Below, piece after piece: positions 9,630-28,425 of a stretch of 40,068 nucleotides of DNA. A program made the position numbers and the translations under genes. The stretch is from Hirudo medicinalis. Taxonomy: Eukaryota > Annelida > Clitellata > Hirudinida > Hirudinidae. The stretch lies in NCBI GenBank assembly GCA_011800805.1, contig MPNW01000616.1, positions 68,367 to 108,434 of the forward strand, given 5' to 3'. The notes beneath the pieces are model-generated. The model was not told the DNA's origin and searched no databases. It saw only the letters and a program-made list of their open reading frames with translations. Position 1 is the stretch's first letter, and every line of letters begins with the position of its first letter.

Positions 9630-11877
9630 GATTAGGAACCTTGCTTTAACGTTAATTATTCTCGGTGAGTGGTGTTTATTAATGTTAGTTACTATTCTGA
9701 TGATTCTGGGTTTTGAAAATATGATGGTCGGCGATGAATATATAACCCACCATAAAAAAAAATGAAGAAAACCCAACCAACAAACCTGCACAAAATAATG
9801 TCTGGCCTCGGGCTCAGTCATTCTCCCTCGTCTGATAACGTATTCGAACATGTCTTCGCAGTGGCTGAAGGTTTCCTGTACGAGGACGTACGCAGTGTCA
9901 GACTCGCTGAGGTGAACCTCCAACAGGCCTATGACACCCTTGACACCTTTCAGATGGATGAGCAGGTTGATTTCAGAACTCAGACTCTCAATCCAGGGAT
10001 GATTTTCTGCAATTTCCTTGCATGGCTGTGAAAGGTCGAGGATAATGTTGTTTATAATAATATTATTAAAAATTATTATTATTAAATATTATTAGTTATA
10101 TTTTTTATGTTATTTTGATAATTTATTGCTAGATAAGTTCAATTAATATGGCCCTAGAATGTTGAGAGCGCCATCTATTCTTTGACTCCACGTCAGAGTC
10201 GTCCTTCAGCTTTAAAATACATTTTAGAACAGTATTCGAATAATTTACATGTTGAAAAATAAAAACTAAAGTCTAAAGTAAGAGAAGCTTTGATGTTGAT
10301 TTTTGATGACTATTACATGAAATTCCGTTTATATTTGTATATCATGCTGCTCAAGCACTATTTATTTAGCTCATCTTCTGGGGAGTGGGACTGGAAACTT
10401 ATCCCCATTGGTATTACCAATAACAAACGTAAATTTACGTTTAACCAATAATTTACGTAAATAAAATAAGTCGTAATCAAGTTAATCTAAATCAAGTTAA
10501 GAATTTATTTATTCATTATTGTACAGATAATGTTGTGCACAGTACAAATGTATGCAGTACATACCGGTTCTTTGTTCGTTTTATAGAAGATGGGAACGAT
10601 CTTAATGGCAACCCTGCGTTTGTCCTGCTTTCGTATGGCAAGGAACACGCTGCCGAAAGCACCATCAGAGATTCTCCTCAAAATCTTGTAGTTCTGACAG
10701 ATTGATTCGCTCGAAGTCCCTGCATTTGTCGATCGTTATACGTGCTTATACTTAGGTTCATATATTAGGCAAATTGATAGATTGTTTTAAGTTTTAAGAC
10801 TTTAAACTTTTAAGTGATCAATAAATTAAAATCAGACGAATTCTTAGAACGTAGGAGTGTGTATGGTAAATTTGTGATGAATTGCAATTCTATTTATAAT
10901 TTGAATGATTAATTTATCTATTGCGATTACAAAATGTTGCAAGTAATTCACGCAGAATTCAGAATATTAAACATTCGAGTGCAGTTTGGCGAGCGATGTT
11001 CAAAAACAAAGTCATTAACAAGCGTGACAAGCACATAAAAATAACAACAAATGCTACAGAATCATGGTGTAATCACTTTGTAATCCATATTTTGATATCA
11101 ACAACAAAGTGTTTCGTACTTGCGGAATCAGATTTCCAAATTTGCCGAAGCTTGAGAGATTCGAAGAATTTGGCATTGGGCTCTTCGGTTACCGGCGGAC
11201 CGCCTTTCTTCGAGTCCGCACTCCTCTGTGGGCTTCCACTGTCATGGACCTGAAATGGGAGAAGATCGAGGCATTAAGTCTACTTCCTGAATCACAACAA
11301 GTTCTGAAACAAAATTATTTACACATTGAAACACATGTCGCTATCACCAAGTTATCAACAGGCAAGAACTGCTGCAGCGGCTGTAAGAGCGCATTCCTTG
11401 ATTGCTTGATTGAAAATACCAGGCGGTTTTGAGGTGCCTGCTTGACTGTTCAGTAAACCAATCGAGATGTAAATTAGCTTTCGCCGACACCTCCCCTCCT
11501 GATTTATCACGTGGCCACATTGATGTAAACATACCACTCCATGAAATGCACTAACGCGAACCAATTGGTATAAGAAATAAAGAATAAAAGTTCATAACAG
11601 TGAAGGATGACGTACACAAGAAGAAAATCATGCGTTAAGAGAACATCCTACGCTGCTAAAAATCCATTATTTGAGCGATCTCTCAAAGTCAAATTCTAAA
11701 GCGGTAGAATTCAAATGAGCTAGTTTCACAAGAAAAAGTGAAGTAAAGAGTTGAAGTTGAAGAGATTTGCACAAAATCCAGCTCAACATTCACGCGACTA
11801 AATCTTTTGAAAATTACCAGAGTCGTCGATGCAAATCGGTCGAAACTCTCCTGAACGCTATCGACCAGCGCTGTCAT
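8599..11877 (-). CDS. PIM-like serine/threonine kinase
   Basis: Seven exons on the minus strand: 11877-11818, 11249-11120, 10719-10565, 10025-9786, 9427-9231, 9132-8993, 8780-8599. All phases fit; the protein is 367 residues. The kinase domain covers about 74-345: glycine loop ISDGAFGSVFLAI, VAIK lysine at 103, catalytic loop HMDIKDEN at 210-217, DLG at 231-233, then CTPEW where PIM kinases have a PPEW-type sequence instead of APE. Helix F region is TSWCLGILL, lacking the usual Asp. The match to PIM1-3 runs through the domain, including the YxxFxGT activation segment. PIM kinases are constitutively active cytosolic/nuclear survival and translation kinases. The N-terminal 70 residues are Ser-rich and unrecognised. 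HMD and DLG replace HRD and DFG, but the catalytic Asp and Lys remain, so activity is plausible. The intron after 9231 begins with GC. Confidence 0.88.
9501..9720. repeat. Identical 93-bp direct repeat around an N
   Basis: Bases 9501-9593 and 9628-9720 are identical, each preceded by a TAA run, with a single N at 9594 between them. It lies in an intron of the PIM-like gene. Exact identity next to an undetermined base points to an assembly join that counted one locus twice, or a very recent duplication. Confidence 0.9.
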
Positions 11878-13539
11878 GATGACAAAGATGTTTATTTAAA
11901 TTTCCATTAAAAAAGCCAATAACAATAAGCATTAATTTCTCATAACACGCTTCGACTCGATAAAAGCGGTAAGATCACATTTCTCGTATTTCCTGTTTTG
12001 CTTCTAAGGATTGGCCACTGCAAGGCAGGTAGTTTCTAAGTATTTGCTGTTGGTCACACTATAACCGCCTACGGAGAGATGCTGTAACTACCAAGGATTG
12101 TAAAGTATGCGTTATATTTGTATAAAGCATTATTTATATCTAATTAATTATTATCACAACTGACCGCCATTTCTGCGACATTTTTATTGACAGACGACAT
12201 ATCGTCGAGCGATTCTGATGATGTCGAAACAAATCCGATGTTAAGTTCTTCAAGCCTCGAAAGTAGCTCAAAGGAATTTGACCAATTTGCTAAAACTCTT
12301 TTTTTGTAGTTTTTTTTTTAATTATCGTCCTCAAATTAAAAAAAAATCATGATTTAAAAATTCTTTTAAAATAATTAAATATTACGACTTTATTTCAGAC
12401 TAAAAAGGCTTTGAATATAACATCCGAATATAATTGTTGCGCTGAAATATTATCAATAATTGTGTTGTTTATTTGAATAAAAATTTCGAACTTTCGGTTA
12501 AAATATAAAATAGTATTTTAATACAACTTTGCTGCCAACCACATTTATATCTAATTAATTTAATCAGAATACGTCAAAAAATGTTTTGAAGTGAAGACCC
12601 AAATTATCACCGGCATGTTAGCATTGAAGCTCGGCATGCCACAGTTGGTGTCAGATGCACGCAGGTGCAAATGTTAGCAGGTTACATCATCGCTATCAAC
12701 ATCCAGATGTGTTAAAAGGGCCATATCAGTACAAAGGCATCAATTACATTAATAAATAATAATTTATTAATAATTATAAATAATAATTTATTAATAATAA
12801 ATAATTTATTATATTATATATTATTAATTACATTATGCTCGACCGCCTTGATTGCAGTCAGGATCAACCACAAATCAGTTCGGACTCGTTCCTTATCCAG
12901 CAGTCTCAGAAGTAAGAACAATGATATAAACCATAAGCGAAAACTAATATTCAATATATTTTACTCACTCATCTAAGATATCCTCAGACGCAATCACCTA
13001 GTTTTAACCAGTTACCCAAAACGGCTCTTACGAGCAAAGCCATAACAGCCCCAACCCATAAGCTGAGCGTTAGCTCATTCATAAAAAGAACCACAACCCA
13101 ACCCAAGTACCATCACCACTACCACCTAACACCACTCAACCATCTCCTCACCAACATCCGAAGCCCACAAAGGAGGGGGAAACCCACTCAAGTGTACACC
13201 AAAGGAGCCCCAATGCTAACACAACCCAACCCTCCCAAGCAAGAGCAATTTGTCAACAACACGAACAACATTGTAGACGCCTCATAGCAACAGCCACACT
13301 GGAATGGTTAGACTCGGTTTACAGACAAATTCTGACTCAAGCACATCACTGGCGAGCATCGTCGGAAGAGAAATCTTCAAGGTAGAGAAGCAGAAACGAG
13401 ATTAGTGGCAAACAATAACTGCAGACCAGTTAGACGCACCTGCCGACAAGTAACCTGATAAGTAACAAATGACAGGCATTGTTAGTATTGCGTCACTAAC
13501 TCGCCAGTAAGTCGCACCAAATCACATGGCTTTGGTCAG
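11878..13539. other. Intergenic between PIM-like and LAP3 genes
   Basis: It holds the PIM-like 5' flank and LAP3 3' flank. A possible exon sits at 12194-12309 (separate entry). 12720-12835 is almost pure A/T with overlapping palindromes. About 13010-13270 is unusually A/C-rich on the plus strand and carries no convincing ORF. Confidence 0.6.
12194..12309 (+). CDS. Possible orphan terminal exon, Ser/Asp-rich
   Basis: A fair acceptor (TTTTTATTGACAG) is followed by two leftover bases and 37 codons, rich in Ser and Asp (DDISSSDSDDVETNP), ending in TAG at 12307-12309; an AATAAA follows at 12476-12481. No upstream exon was found in the 300 bp back to the PIM-like gene start. Composition is unlike the AT-rich flank. 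It may be a remnant or chance. Confidence 0.25.
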
Positions 13540-13545
13540 TTTATT
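13540..13545 (-). terminator. Poly(A) signal of LAP3
   Basis: AATAAA on the minus strand about 130 bases after the LAP3 stop. A short ATC/GAT microsatellite lies between. Confidence 0.45.
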
Positions 13546-13677
13546 GTCCGCCGTTGCTGGTAGCAACCGTAGCAGTTTACAATGTGAAAAGCCTAGCGCT
13601 AATATGAATAATTATAGTCATCATTATCATCATCAAGTATCGTTGTCATCATCATCATCATCATCCTCGTCAGGCTT

Positions 13678-20240
<6,563 letters not shown>

Positions 20241-23200
20241 GTTATCCGGCTGTTCTAATTTCTAAATCAAATATCGTCACCATGCGGATGTTAACCATGA
20301 AATTAATTAACTGTACTTACAAAAATATTTCCCCTCACGAGTTTTGAGTAAATTTTCGGGACATCAAATTATCAGGGATCTCAAAAGTGAAGTAATTCAA
20401 CGAGAACTTGTAGATAACATCTGAGCGGTCTGCTGCATTTCTTATCCCTATCAGGTAAACGGAATAAGCATCGTCTAACTGGGTCACTAATACATATAAC
20501 AATGAAATAACATGAATAATTCACTAATAATGCCTCTCTACACCCGAAAGACTGATGCTATAATCCTGAAATCCTGATGATGAAAAATTGTAATCCTAAA
20601 GATAACTTTATTGGTGGCAGATATATGGGTGAGGACTTCCATAACTAAAATTCATTCTCTCAATTGAGTCGATACAGAGAAAAAAAACCATTGTACAAAT
20701 ATTGGATTGGTAAATGAAGGCTTAAGTCGACAGAAAAATTTATTTCCTGTAAGCTGTAAGGAGAAAAAATAATAAAAACAGCCATAACAGACCGTGAATA
20801 ATTTATTCAAGATAAATTTAAAACAAATTTAAACAATTGAACGGATGATTTTAACCGTGGTCGAGAGAGGGACTTTTTAACATTGCTCCCAAAGTCAAAT
20901 CTATGACCTTGACGATAGCTTTGGGCTGCCCAGAAAATGCAGGCAAATTATTTCAAAACTTTATATTTAAATTTCATATTTATTTATAATACACAGGAAT
21001 ATACATAAGATGAATATTCGAGATATTAACCAGTTCTAAAAAAATCTATATTTCAGTCTTAATTGATTGAATTATGCATAGATTCCTTTAAAGTGTCTCT
21101 GGTATTGTGACCTCTGTCTTTTAACTATTGTAATGCGTGCCTTCTGTTTGGTAAAATTCAAAGATGTTTTCATCTCAAGAACTTAATGTAAAGTTATACT
21201 ACTCTGGATTTTGCTCGAGTCCCAACACATTTAATGAACAAAAGTAAATGTGAAGTTGACGATTTCAAACTCATAACAAGGGCAGAGGGAATTTAGATGC
21301 TTTGTCCTTGACATTAACAATAGAGTCGATTACAAAGTCGTTTCAGCATCATTTGTTATCGTGGACGATAACTTTATGCTTGGTCATTCATTATGCATGG
21401 CAATGAAACACCATCAATCGAGCCAAGCTCTCTGACTACAAACATCTGAACCGGATGAATCAAGACAGAAGAAATTCTTGCAGTTGTTAAGAATGGTTTC
21501 ATTGTTATCTTGGAGCAATCGAAAAATTTTATTATAAATATGAGGCTTTTTGTCAGAAGTAACTTTACCGGCTTAGCTATTACACTTGATTACAATTTCG
21601 GAGGAGTATGGTGAATGAAATATGACATGAATATTTATCATCAACAGTCAAAATCTTTTGCAATTTTTTTTTTAAAGAGTTTAGGAGCAATTCAAGTACT
21701 GGTACTGATTCTTTGTGTTAACCAGTCAGATTCGACTAAAATAGAAGGTGATAATTTATTATTTTTAATGTATAATTTACTGACAATTTCTGGATTCCAA
21801 TTTTAATTTATTTGGGAGCGATTACAAGAGACACATGCCACACTTCACATGACTTTATGTTCTCAAAATAACAACGTCTTCCGTATATTTAATTGGATAT
21901 CTATTAAAAAAAAAGAAAAAGAATATCATCCTTGTATCCATTAAAATATTTTAAATTTGCGAACTTATATAATTGGCTATCCAAACTAATTTGGATTCGT
22001 TTTCTGTGCAGAGTTATGACCCTCTTAATCTTCATACTTAGATTGCAATTTAAAGCTGTGTAAAACTGAGTTAAAAACTTGGAAATAAACGCAATGAATC
22101 CCCGATGGATGTACATCAGTTGGAACAAAAGAAACATCAAACAACAACAACAACAAAAGAAACCATTGCCTGACTTCATTCAAATCGACCTTGAACTTGA
22201 AAACGGTAAAGTTTGAATTTAATCAAGCAATCGACAGGACAGAGTCAATCAAACCGCCCTTGACAATAATCGATCCAGAAGGTCAAAGATCAATTTTGGA
22301 GAACTCCCAAGATAAAGTAAGTTAGTAGTCCAAACATTGATGGCTATAGAAATTCTGATTTTATTCGAAGTAATTAATTTCAGATAATAAAAAATAAATA
22401 ATAACATAGTAAATGCTAATTTTCCAAGCCCTTGGGCACCTCTAAGGATGTTTCCTTCCACGCCTCAGCCACTGAGACCATAAAGAATGTCAATGGGAAC
22501 AAGGAAACACTTTATGTGAGCCGCTAAACATAGCATTACATTTGTGTAAGGACGAGTTTACGCTACGTTATCAATAAGTTACGACATAAATTTCACCATT
22601 TCCACATTTTTTATTTTGTAATTTGAAATTGGAGCTTAAGTGTATTTGAGTGAAGTAAAACATATTCATCTTGGTTGAATAATGGCTATTGGCGTATGTG
22701 GACGAATAACATTATAATTAATTTGTATTATTATTATTATTAATTAATTAATCAAATGTTGCATCAGATGGTCACCTCGACTCACGATGAAAATTCAGTA
22801 TCTTTGGAACCCATCGCTATCAACGCAGACGACAAACACACTAACAAGAGCAGAAACAATAACAGCGACATCGTCGACAACAAAAGCAAACTTGTTAGCG
22901 TTGATGGAGTACTTCACTTACTCTGTGAAACAACCACAAAATCAGAGCATGATTTCCGATCGATGAAGGTTTAGAATTTCCGAGCAGCCAATTGTAAATT
23001 TTAAGAATAATTATATTGTTTTTCAACGTACGATAATATTACAACCTCAAAGATTTTGTTAAAACAACTTATAATGTCTAGTGTCTAATCTAATGTCTAA
23101 TGTTATATAATATTAACCAGCTTACATTTTTAACATTTTAATTGAGACCATTGCAAAAGTGATGATGACAAACTCAGTTTATCTCTCAAAGAATTCCACT

Positions 23201-24581
23201 TTGCAGTTAATTAGTGAAATGCAATCCTTGGCTATGTGAGATTTCAAAAGCAAATGCTGCAAATCATGTGGAACTCTTATCACCAGGCCATTGTAAGTTT
23301 GAATTTAAAAAGAAATAGTTAATACAAGTTTTTTGTTATTTAATATTCTTGGGGGTTAAAACAAATCCCCCCTAGGTGCACCACCGGTGTCGACATTTGT
23401 CGTTAATTGAAGCGGGTGTGATATAGTGGCTGGAATTGGGACACTTACAACTACTTTGACGCTGTAGCTTTACGGCGGTGACGAAGGATCGACTGTGTTA
23501 CAATCTCTATTTACAACAACGGCTACAACGTTCCGACTGCATAACTGCTAATATCCAGCATAGCGACGCTTATTGTCTGCCTATGGACTCTTCTCGTCTG
23601 TCTAGGGATGTGCGATTGCCATTCATGATTTGAATAGACATTTTGCTTGCGAACTTTTCTCTCTGCATTACATTAAAACTCCAACTTGATAAATGTTGAG
23701 AGGATCTGAGGAAGTCGAAGTAGGAGCGGTGGGGAGGAGTATCATTTGGACATTTTATCTGCTTTCCAGTTCTAAATGTTGACATAATTCATTTTATTTA
23801 TTCTCGTTTTTTTTGTGCTTTCAAAAATTTCATTCTAGAAGCAATGAATTTTAATAACAAATATTCAGTCTCCCCTGCGATCCATACATAGCCTAAGCGT
23901 TTCTCGCAATTGCATAGCAAGTTTTAAACGTGATTTTGTAGATATCACCATATCAAAAAATTAGCAAACTCGTAGTGAGCTGCCGGAACCAAAGACATCT
24001 TCAACGAAGCAACAATTGCCAATAACTTTGCAAAATAAAAGAAAGCTCATTCTATCACAACAACAAGTGAAAAGTTATTGCAGTCTCAGTCACCATTTGC
24101 TAGTGTAGCGAGTTTGTCATCTGTTTGTTTCTACGTTACAGCTATTATTGTCAGTGAATTATTTTTATTAGCTTAGGTTCGGTTTGGATCGACATCCAAG
24201 CGTGGTGCAATCCAGAAATTTTGCTGCTTAAGAGACATCGTAGGTTCACAAACCACGATCGAAATTTTGACAACGACTTTAGAGCCTAAGCTCCATCATC
24301 CTCTACCAAACCAAGAATATATCAAAATATCCAGCGCACAAAGTCAGGAGAAATTTTCCAAATTTCATTTAAATTTGACAAAAAATACTCTTACAGAAAT
24401 CAGACTTCAATGCATTGAGTGCTCCACACACCATTTTGAGGTGTGCTTCTTGGATCAGTTTGTGATTTTGTGAATAGTTATCAGCATTATTATTATTATT
24501 ATCACTAATTATTACATCGAGGTCGAATATTTAATTTTGCAAACCGTGATCGAAATGACGGTCAACATTTAGCGTGATACT
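20241..24581. other. 4.3-kb intergenic region without a supported gene
   Basis: LAP3 starts at its left end and PSME3IP1 ends at its right. ORFs at 22756-22974 and 24267-24473 are short, Ser/Asn/Thr-rich, and have no recognisable domain or splice partner. Two diverged pieces near 24247 and 24540 share the core GATCGAAA within a similar context. A small G5/C5 hairpin lies at about 23352-23377. No RNA gene was recognised. Confidence 0.6.
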
Positions 24582-24587
24582 TTTATT
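24582..24587 (-). terminator. Poly(A) signal of PSME3IP1
   Basis: AATAAA on the minus strand, 12 bases after the TGA of the proposed last exon at 24651-24599. This supports that exon as the true 3' end. Confidence 0.55.
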
Positions 24588-24598
24588 AGAACAGGGAT

Positions 24599-27091
24599 TC
24601 ATTTCTTGCCGACCCTTTTATGACGCCTCGCTCCACTTTTTAGCAACTCCTCTGCAAATAAAAACAACCAAATAGAAGATGTCTTTGATGTTTGTTCATC
24701 AAAAGAAGGAAAAACAAAATCTAAGAAACACTAAACCGAGAGCGTCAACTTTCAATCTTTACATAGCATCAGCAATAACATGTTAGAAGCGATATTGACT
24801 ACAACCAAGCAGAACAAGAGATCCATCACCACCATGTCATTCAATGCCATTTATACATCAAAACCATTGAAATATTATTCCAACATCATCGTTGTCATCA
24901 CCAGCAGTTCCACATCATCATCATCATCATCGTTTCCCGACGGCAGACGCCGAGCCGGTATTAGGAAACGCCGAGCAAGGAAACGACGGCGAGAGTCAAG
25001 AACCCTTGCGCATCATTTTCAACATCTGCTTCTGGGTGAAGTGTTTCTTGGTGAAGCATTTCATCAAACTACCTTCGTCGTCCGAGTCAGAATCCGAACT
25101 GGAGCTATTTCCGCTGACGTACGGCCCTATGCCCGGCAGGAACCCCAGCACTTCAATGGTGCCCGTCTTGTTTATGAGGTCTGCTCCTTGCTTTGGCGCT
25201 GTGACCTTAGGGGGATGAGAATCATCTCCTGCCTTCGACTGATCCTTGGAGGCGTGGCTTTGCAATTCTGAGGGAATGGTGCTGCAGGTCGGCGATGATT
25301 TGACACCTTCGTCCTTATTGGTCGGTGCAGAAGCGGAGGAGGGGCTAATACTTGAGGGTTCATCAGATGTCTTGGACTTTTTTTGGGTTTTATCCACGTC
25401 AGGAGACCTGCACAAACAATGTAACCATCTGCTGAACATCATCGAGAGCAATGATATACAGTCAAGCACAGAACTTGCATAAACTCTTTCCTAAATATAA
25501 TAATGTCAACACACATTCATCATTCCCACTAACAAGCAAAATTGACACAACATTTGGTCATGACTGACATGCGGTGCCATACAAACTAGCTATTATCATT
25601 ATTAATATTGTTATTATAAATTATTATTATCATTAATTCTATCAATTAAAACAATAATATGCTAAGCAAGCATCAACATCACATGGAAATGTTGTAGTTC
25701 TCAACAATCCTTGGGCAACCGACCTTTTCCTCTTGGCCGACCCTGGTACGATCTTCACGGTCGGTAGGTTGATCTTCAGCTTGTTGGAGGTCATCAAGTT
25801 CTGGCGACTTTGATGCTCCTGCAAATGGAAGGAGAAAAATTATAACCCGGCCATGGAATGGGAGCAGTTGTATTTAATTGCATGTAATCATCTAGTGCAA
25901 TTTCCAAATAGCACTGAAGCCATAGCAATGAAGGCATTCACTGAACTGTGAATTCCATGAATTGGGAGTGAATTCCCAAGGGCAGTTACAAACTACGCAA
26001 ACTGGTGAAGGACGGAGAAGTCAGTCAAATGCAAACCTTGAGCTCCTTCAAGGCGAGCTGCTCCTCGATCTTGTTCTGCTTAAGCATTTCCGTCTGCTTC
26101 TGAGTGACCGACGACAGAAACTCTGCATCCTCCTCGTCCAACCTTCGAATCTGGTTGCCTGGTTGAAATCAATCGCCAATGAAATCTCCATGCTCCGAGC
26201 TGACCACAGTTCCAAAGTGAACCTCGGCAAAATAAAACATTGACAGCAGTCATCGGCACTCACTGAACTTATGCTCCTCCTCATATTTGGCATCCTTTTC
26301 TCTCTTCTGAGCCTGGAGTCTCTCGTACAAACTCCTGTTGTCGACGGGCTGGTCGGGCCTCTCTGTTGGTGAGGATAAAATCTGATATTCAACTTCACAT
26401 ACAAATAAGCAATTTGAGTAGGCACGTTGTTGTTGTTGTTGTCATTGCTTGTTCTATCATGATTATTGTCATTATTAATGTAAATGTATGCCACATGCAT
26501 AGCGTCAGAGGTGCTTCTTGTATAACCATTTATACAGTGCGCCTTCCCAAGGGCGCTTGCGGCAGTGCAGGCTGGGTTTCGAACACGACACATTATGACT
26601 GTCGCCATTACTGCCCTATGCAGGAACGTAACCCATTCGGCCAACCTGCACTCCATCAATCATACAAGGACAGACACTACTCATAGCAGGCAAGTCCTAG
26701 AGTATCAAAACCATCCCTCACATCAAAACATGCCAAAATCAATAAATGCAACTTAATCTAATATAGGTTGCACTTCATGACCATCAAACATGTGATGAAT
26801 CATTATCATCATCATCCATTTAGAACCCAAAGCCATGGCAAATATTGGTAAAGAAACAAGGCTGCCAAAGCTGAGTACAAATTTAATGTCAGCAACCAAA
26901 TGTGGCTTCAATCATGCAAGCTTCTACAACTCATTCAATCATAAAAAGCATCCAAATGGCTTCGTTACGATACCCAGAGGTTGCCCGGGCTTTCTGTTCT
27001 TCTCCCATTCCTCCTGTCTTTTCTTTTTAACTTCGGCCAGATCCGACTCGCTCACAAAAGACTTCATCAGATCCTTCTGTCCACCTTCCAT
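24599..27091 (-). CDS. PSME3IP1: PSME3-interacting protein (NIP30/FAM192A)
   Basis: Minus-strand exons: 27091-26974, 26362-26264, 26158-26037, 25818-25724, 25407-25004 (or to a TGA at 24996), and probably 24651-24599. Phases fit. Ending at 24996 gives 281 residues; splicing at 25004 to the last exon gives 296. The NIP30 N-terminal domain is clear: FVSESDLAEVKKKRQEEWEK (about 12-31), DNRSLYERLQAQKREK, then LDEEDAEFLSSV in the third exon. A Lys/Arg-rich block (about 137-148) could be a nuclear signal. The Ser/Asp acidic run near VLGFLPGIGPYVSG matches the conserved C-terminal motif that in human binds PA28-gamma (PSME3), a nuclear proteasome activator, and depends on CK2 phosphorylation. The extra exon adds a basic end (ARRHKRVGKK). 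The donor at 25004 is weak, so the C terminus is uncertain. Confidence 0.9.
26520..26640 (-). mobile_element. tRNA-derived SINE fragment, copy 1
   Basis: Lies in the first intron of PSME3IP1. Read on the minus strand it has an A-box-like GGGCAGTAATGGC, a B-box-like GTGTTCGAAACCC (plus strand about 26574-26586), then GCCCTTGGGAAGGCGC, a core common in invertebrate tRNA SINEs. It aligns over about 110 bp with the copy at 29786-29905. No poly-A or simple-repeat tail was defined. Confidence 0.65.
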
Positions 27092-28334
27092 CCTTCCGAA
27101 CAATGAGGAAAATTATCCGATCAAATCAGAACTTCCTGAACAATGCAAATCAAGCAGTCATAAATAGTTTTGTGTAGACAGAAAACACGTCTGCTAAATA
27201 ATTGTTCATTTTTTGTCTATAAAAAAGCATGTTTAAAAAAACACATATGTCTATAATTAAACATATGTTTTTTTTGCTATTTAGGATTTGGGACATATGG
27301 TTTCACTTGCAATTAGATGAATATTAAGTGCCAACAACTTATGAAAATATAATACAAGATATTTTAATTAACCAAAGCATATTCATATAATAACATAAGA
27401 CTAATATTAATCATTCTTCCTGTTGAATAGTCTATCTTATTTTTTTTAGTCAAGTTTAAGCTAATTAATATACAAACATTTGTTCAATAAATAATTCAAA
27501 ATTCACTGCTGAAATTACATTTTCCACTAGTCATTCACTAGTGATCTCAACAACAACTCAAAAGGTTCTATTAAATACATTAATGCAACTCTAGCCAAAT
27601 GCACACTGGCCGAACGCGTAAGGGTGGCATTAATGTGAAGTAACATTGTAACAAAGAAAAGCTGGTAGAGGCACAACCGAGACCCCCATTAAACAACTTA
27701 CTTTACACAATCGACAATGCGCGGCAGCTTATTATTATATTATCCCCACGACGATAAACACCGCCAACAAATTATCATGCAAAGTATTTTTGGCGACTTT
27801 ATTTAAGGGTAATTAATAATGCTCATTATGCATTTAGTTTAAAATTGAAATGATTTTTAAAACTTTAAAACTAAACATTTTGCATTATATAATTTTAAAA
27901 ATGTTTAAAAGCGTGGAAAATTCGGGACAAATGAATTTCCTTTTCACACTAAATTCAAAATTGCACGTTCGTTCAGTCTTTGTGGAATATTTGTCAATCC
28001 GAAATTTAGACTTCAAATCATTCGCATTTATCATTGATAACTTCACGTTAACAAATAGCCAAAAAGATAACGATGTATAAGTGGCAATATCCCGCAATAA
28101 AGATCTAATTAGAGCACGATGTACGGTTTCGTTTTCCTTTGATGTAAGCATAGGCTTGTCATAATTGTCGCATTTTGGAGAGCAATGCAAATACGACCTA
28201 AACCCTAAAAACTTTTTGTGACCCTAAATTCAGACCATCTTAAACCCGTTCGAACACATGGCGAATTGCTGAAATGTATGTCCTTTTTTTTAATGACAGA
28301 TATTAAGAACTCGGCAATATCGTTAAGAATTTAA
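27092..28334. other. Intergenic between PSME3IP1 and MRPL44
   Basis: AT-rich, no supported gene. The ORF pair at 27850-28190 on both strands has no domain and a biased Phe/Asn/Lys content. The first 200 bp hold the PSME3IP1 5' flank. Confidence 0.6.
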
Positions 28335-28340
28335 TTTATT
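28335..28340 (-). terminator. Poly(A) signal of MRPL44
   Basis: AATAAA on the minus strand about 85 bases after the MRPL44 stop codon. Confidence 0.55.
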
Positions 28341-28425
28341 AACTAAAGCAGTCATTCTATGATCTGAAACTACATCCAGGTTTGCATTGTCTTGATGTAT
28401 CCATGTTAAATCACATGCAACTCCA

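Noticed and set aside
9558..9923. Minus ORF ending in a poly-Tyr tract
   Set aside because: Only its first half (to 9786) is a PIM-like exon; the rest is intron and microsatellite read-through.
12868..12911. Short segment flanked by AG and GTAAGA, a possible internal exon
   Set aside because: No neighbouring exons in compatible phase and no recognisable peptide.
22756..22974. Plus ORF in the large intergenic region
   Set aside because: Short, Asn/Ser/Lys-biased, no domain, no splice or poly(A) context.
24780..25271. Plus ORFs with His and Arg/Ser runs
   Set aside because: Antisense shadows of the PSME3IP1 acidic exon and of the GAT microsatellite.
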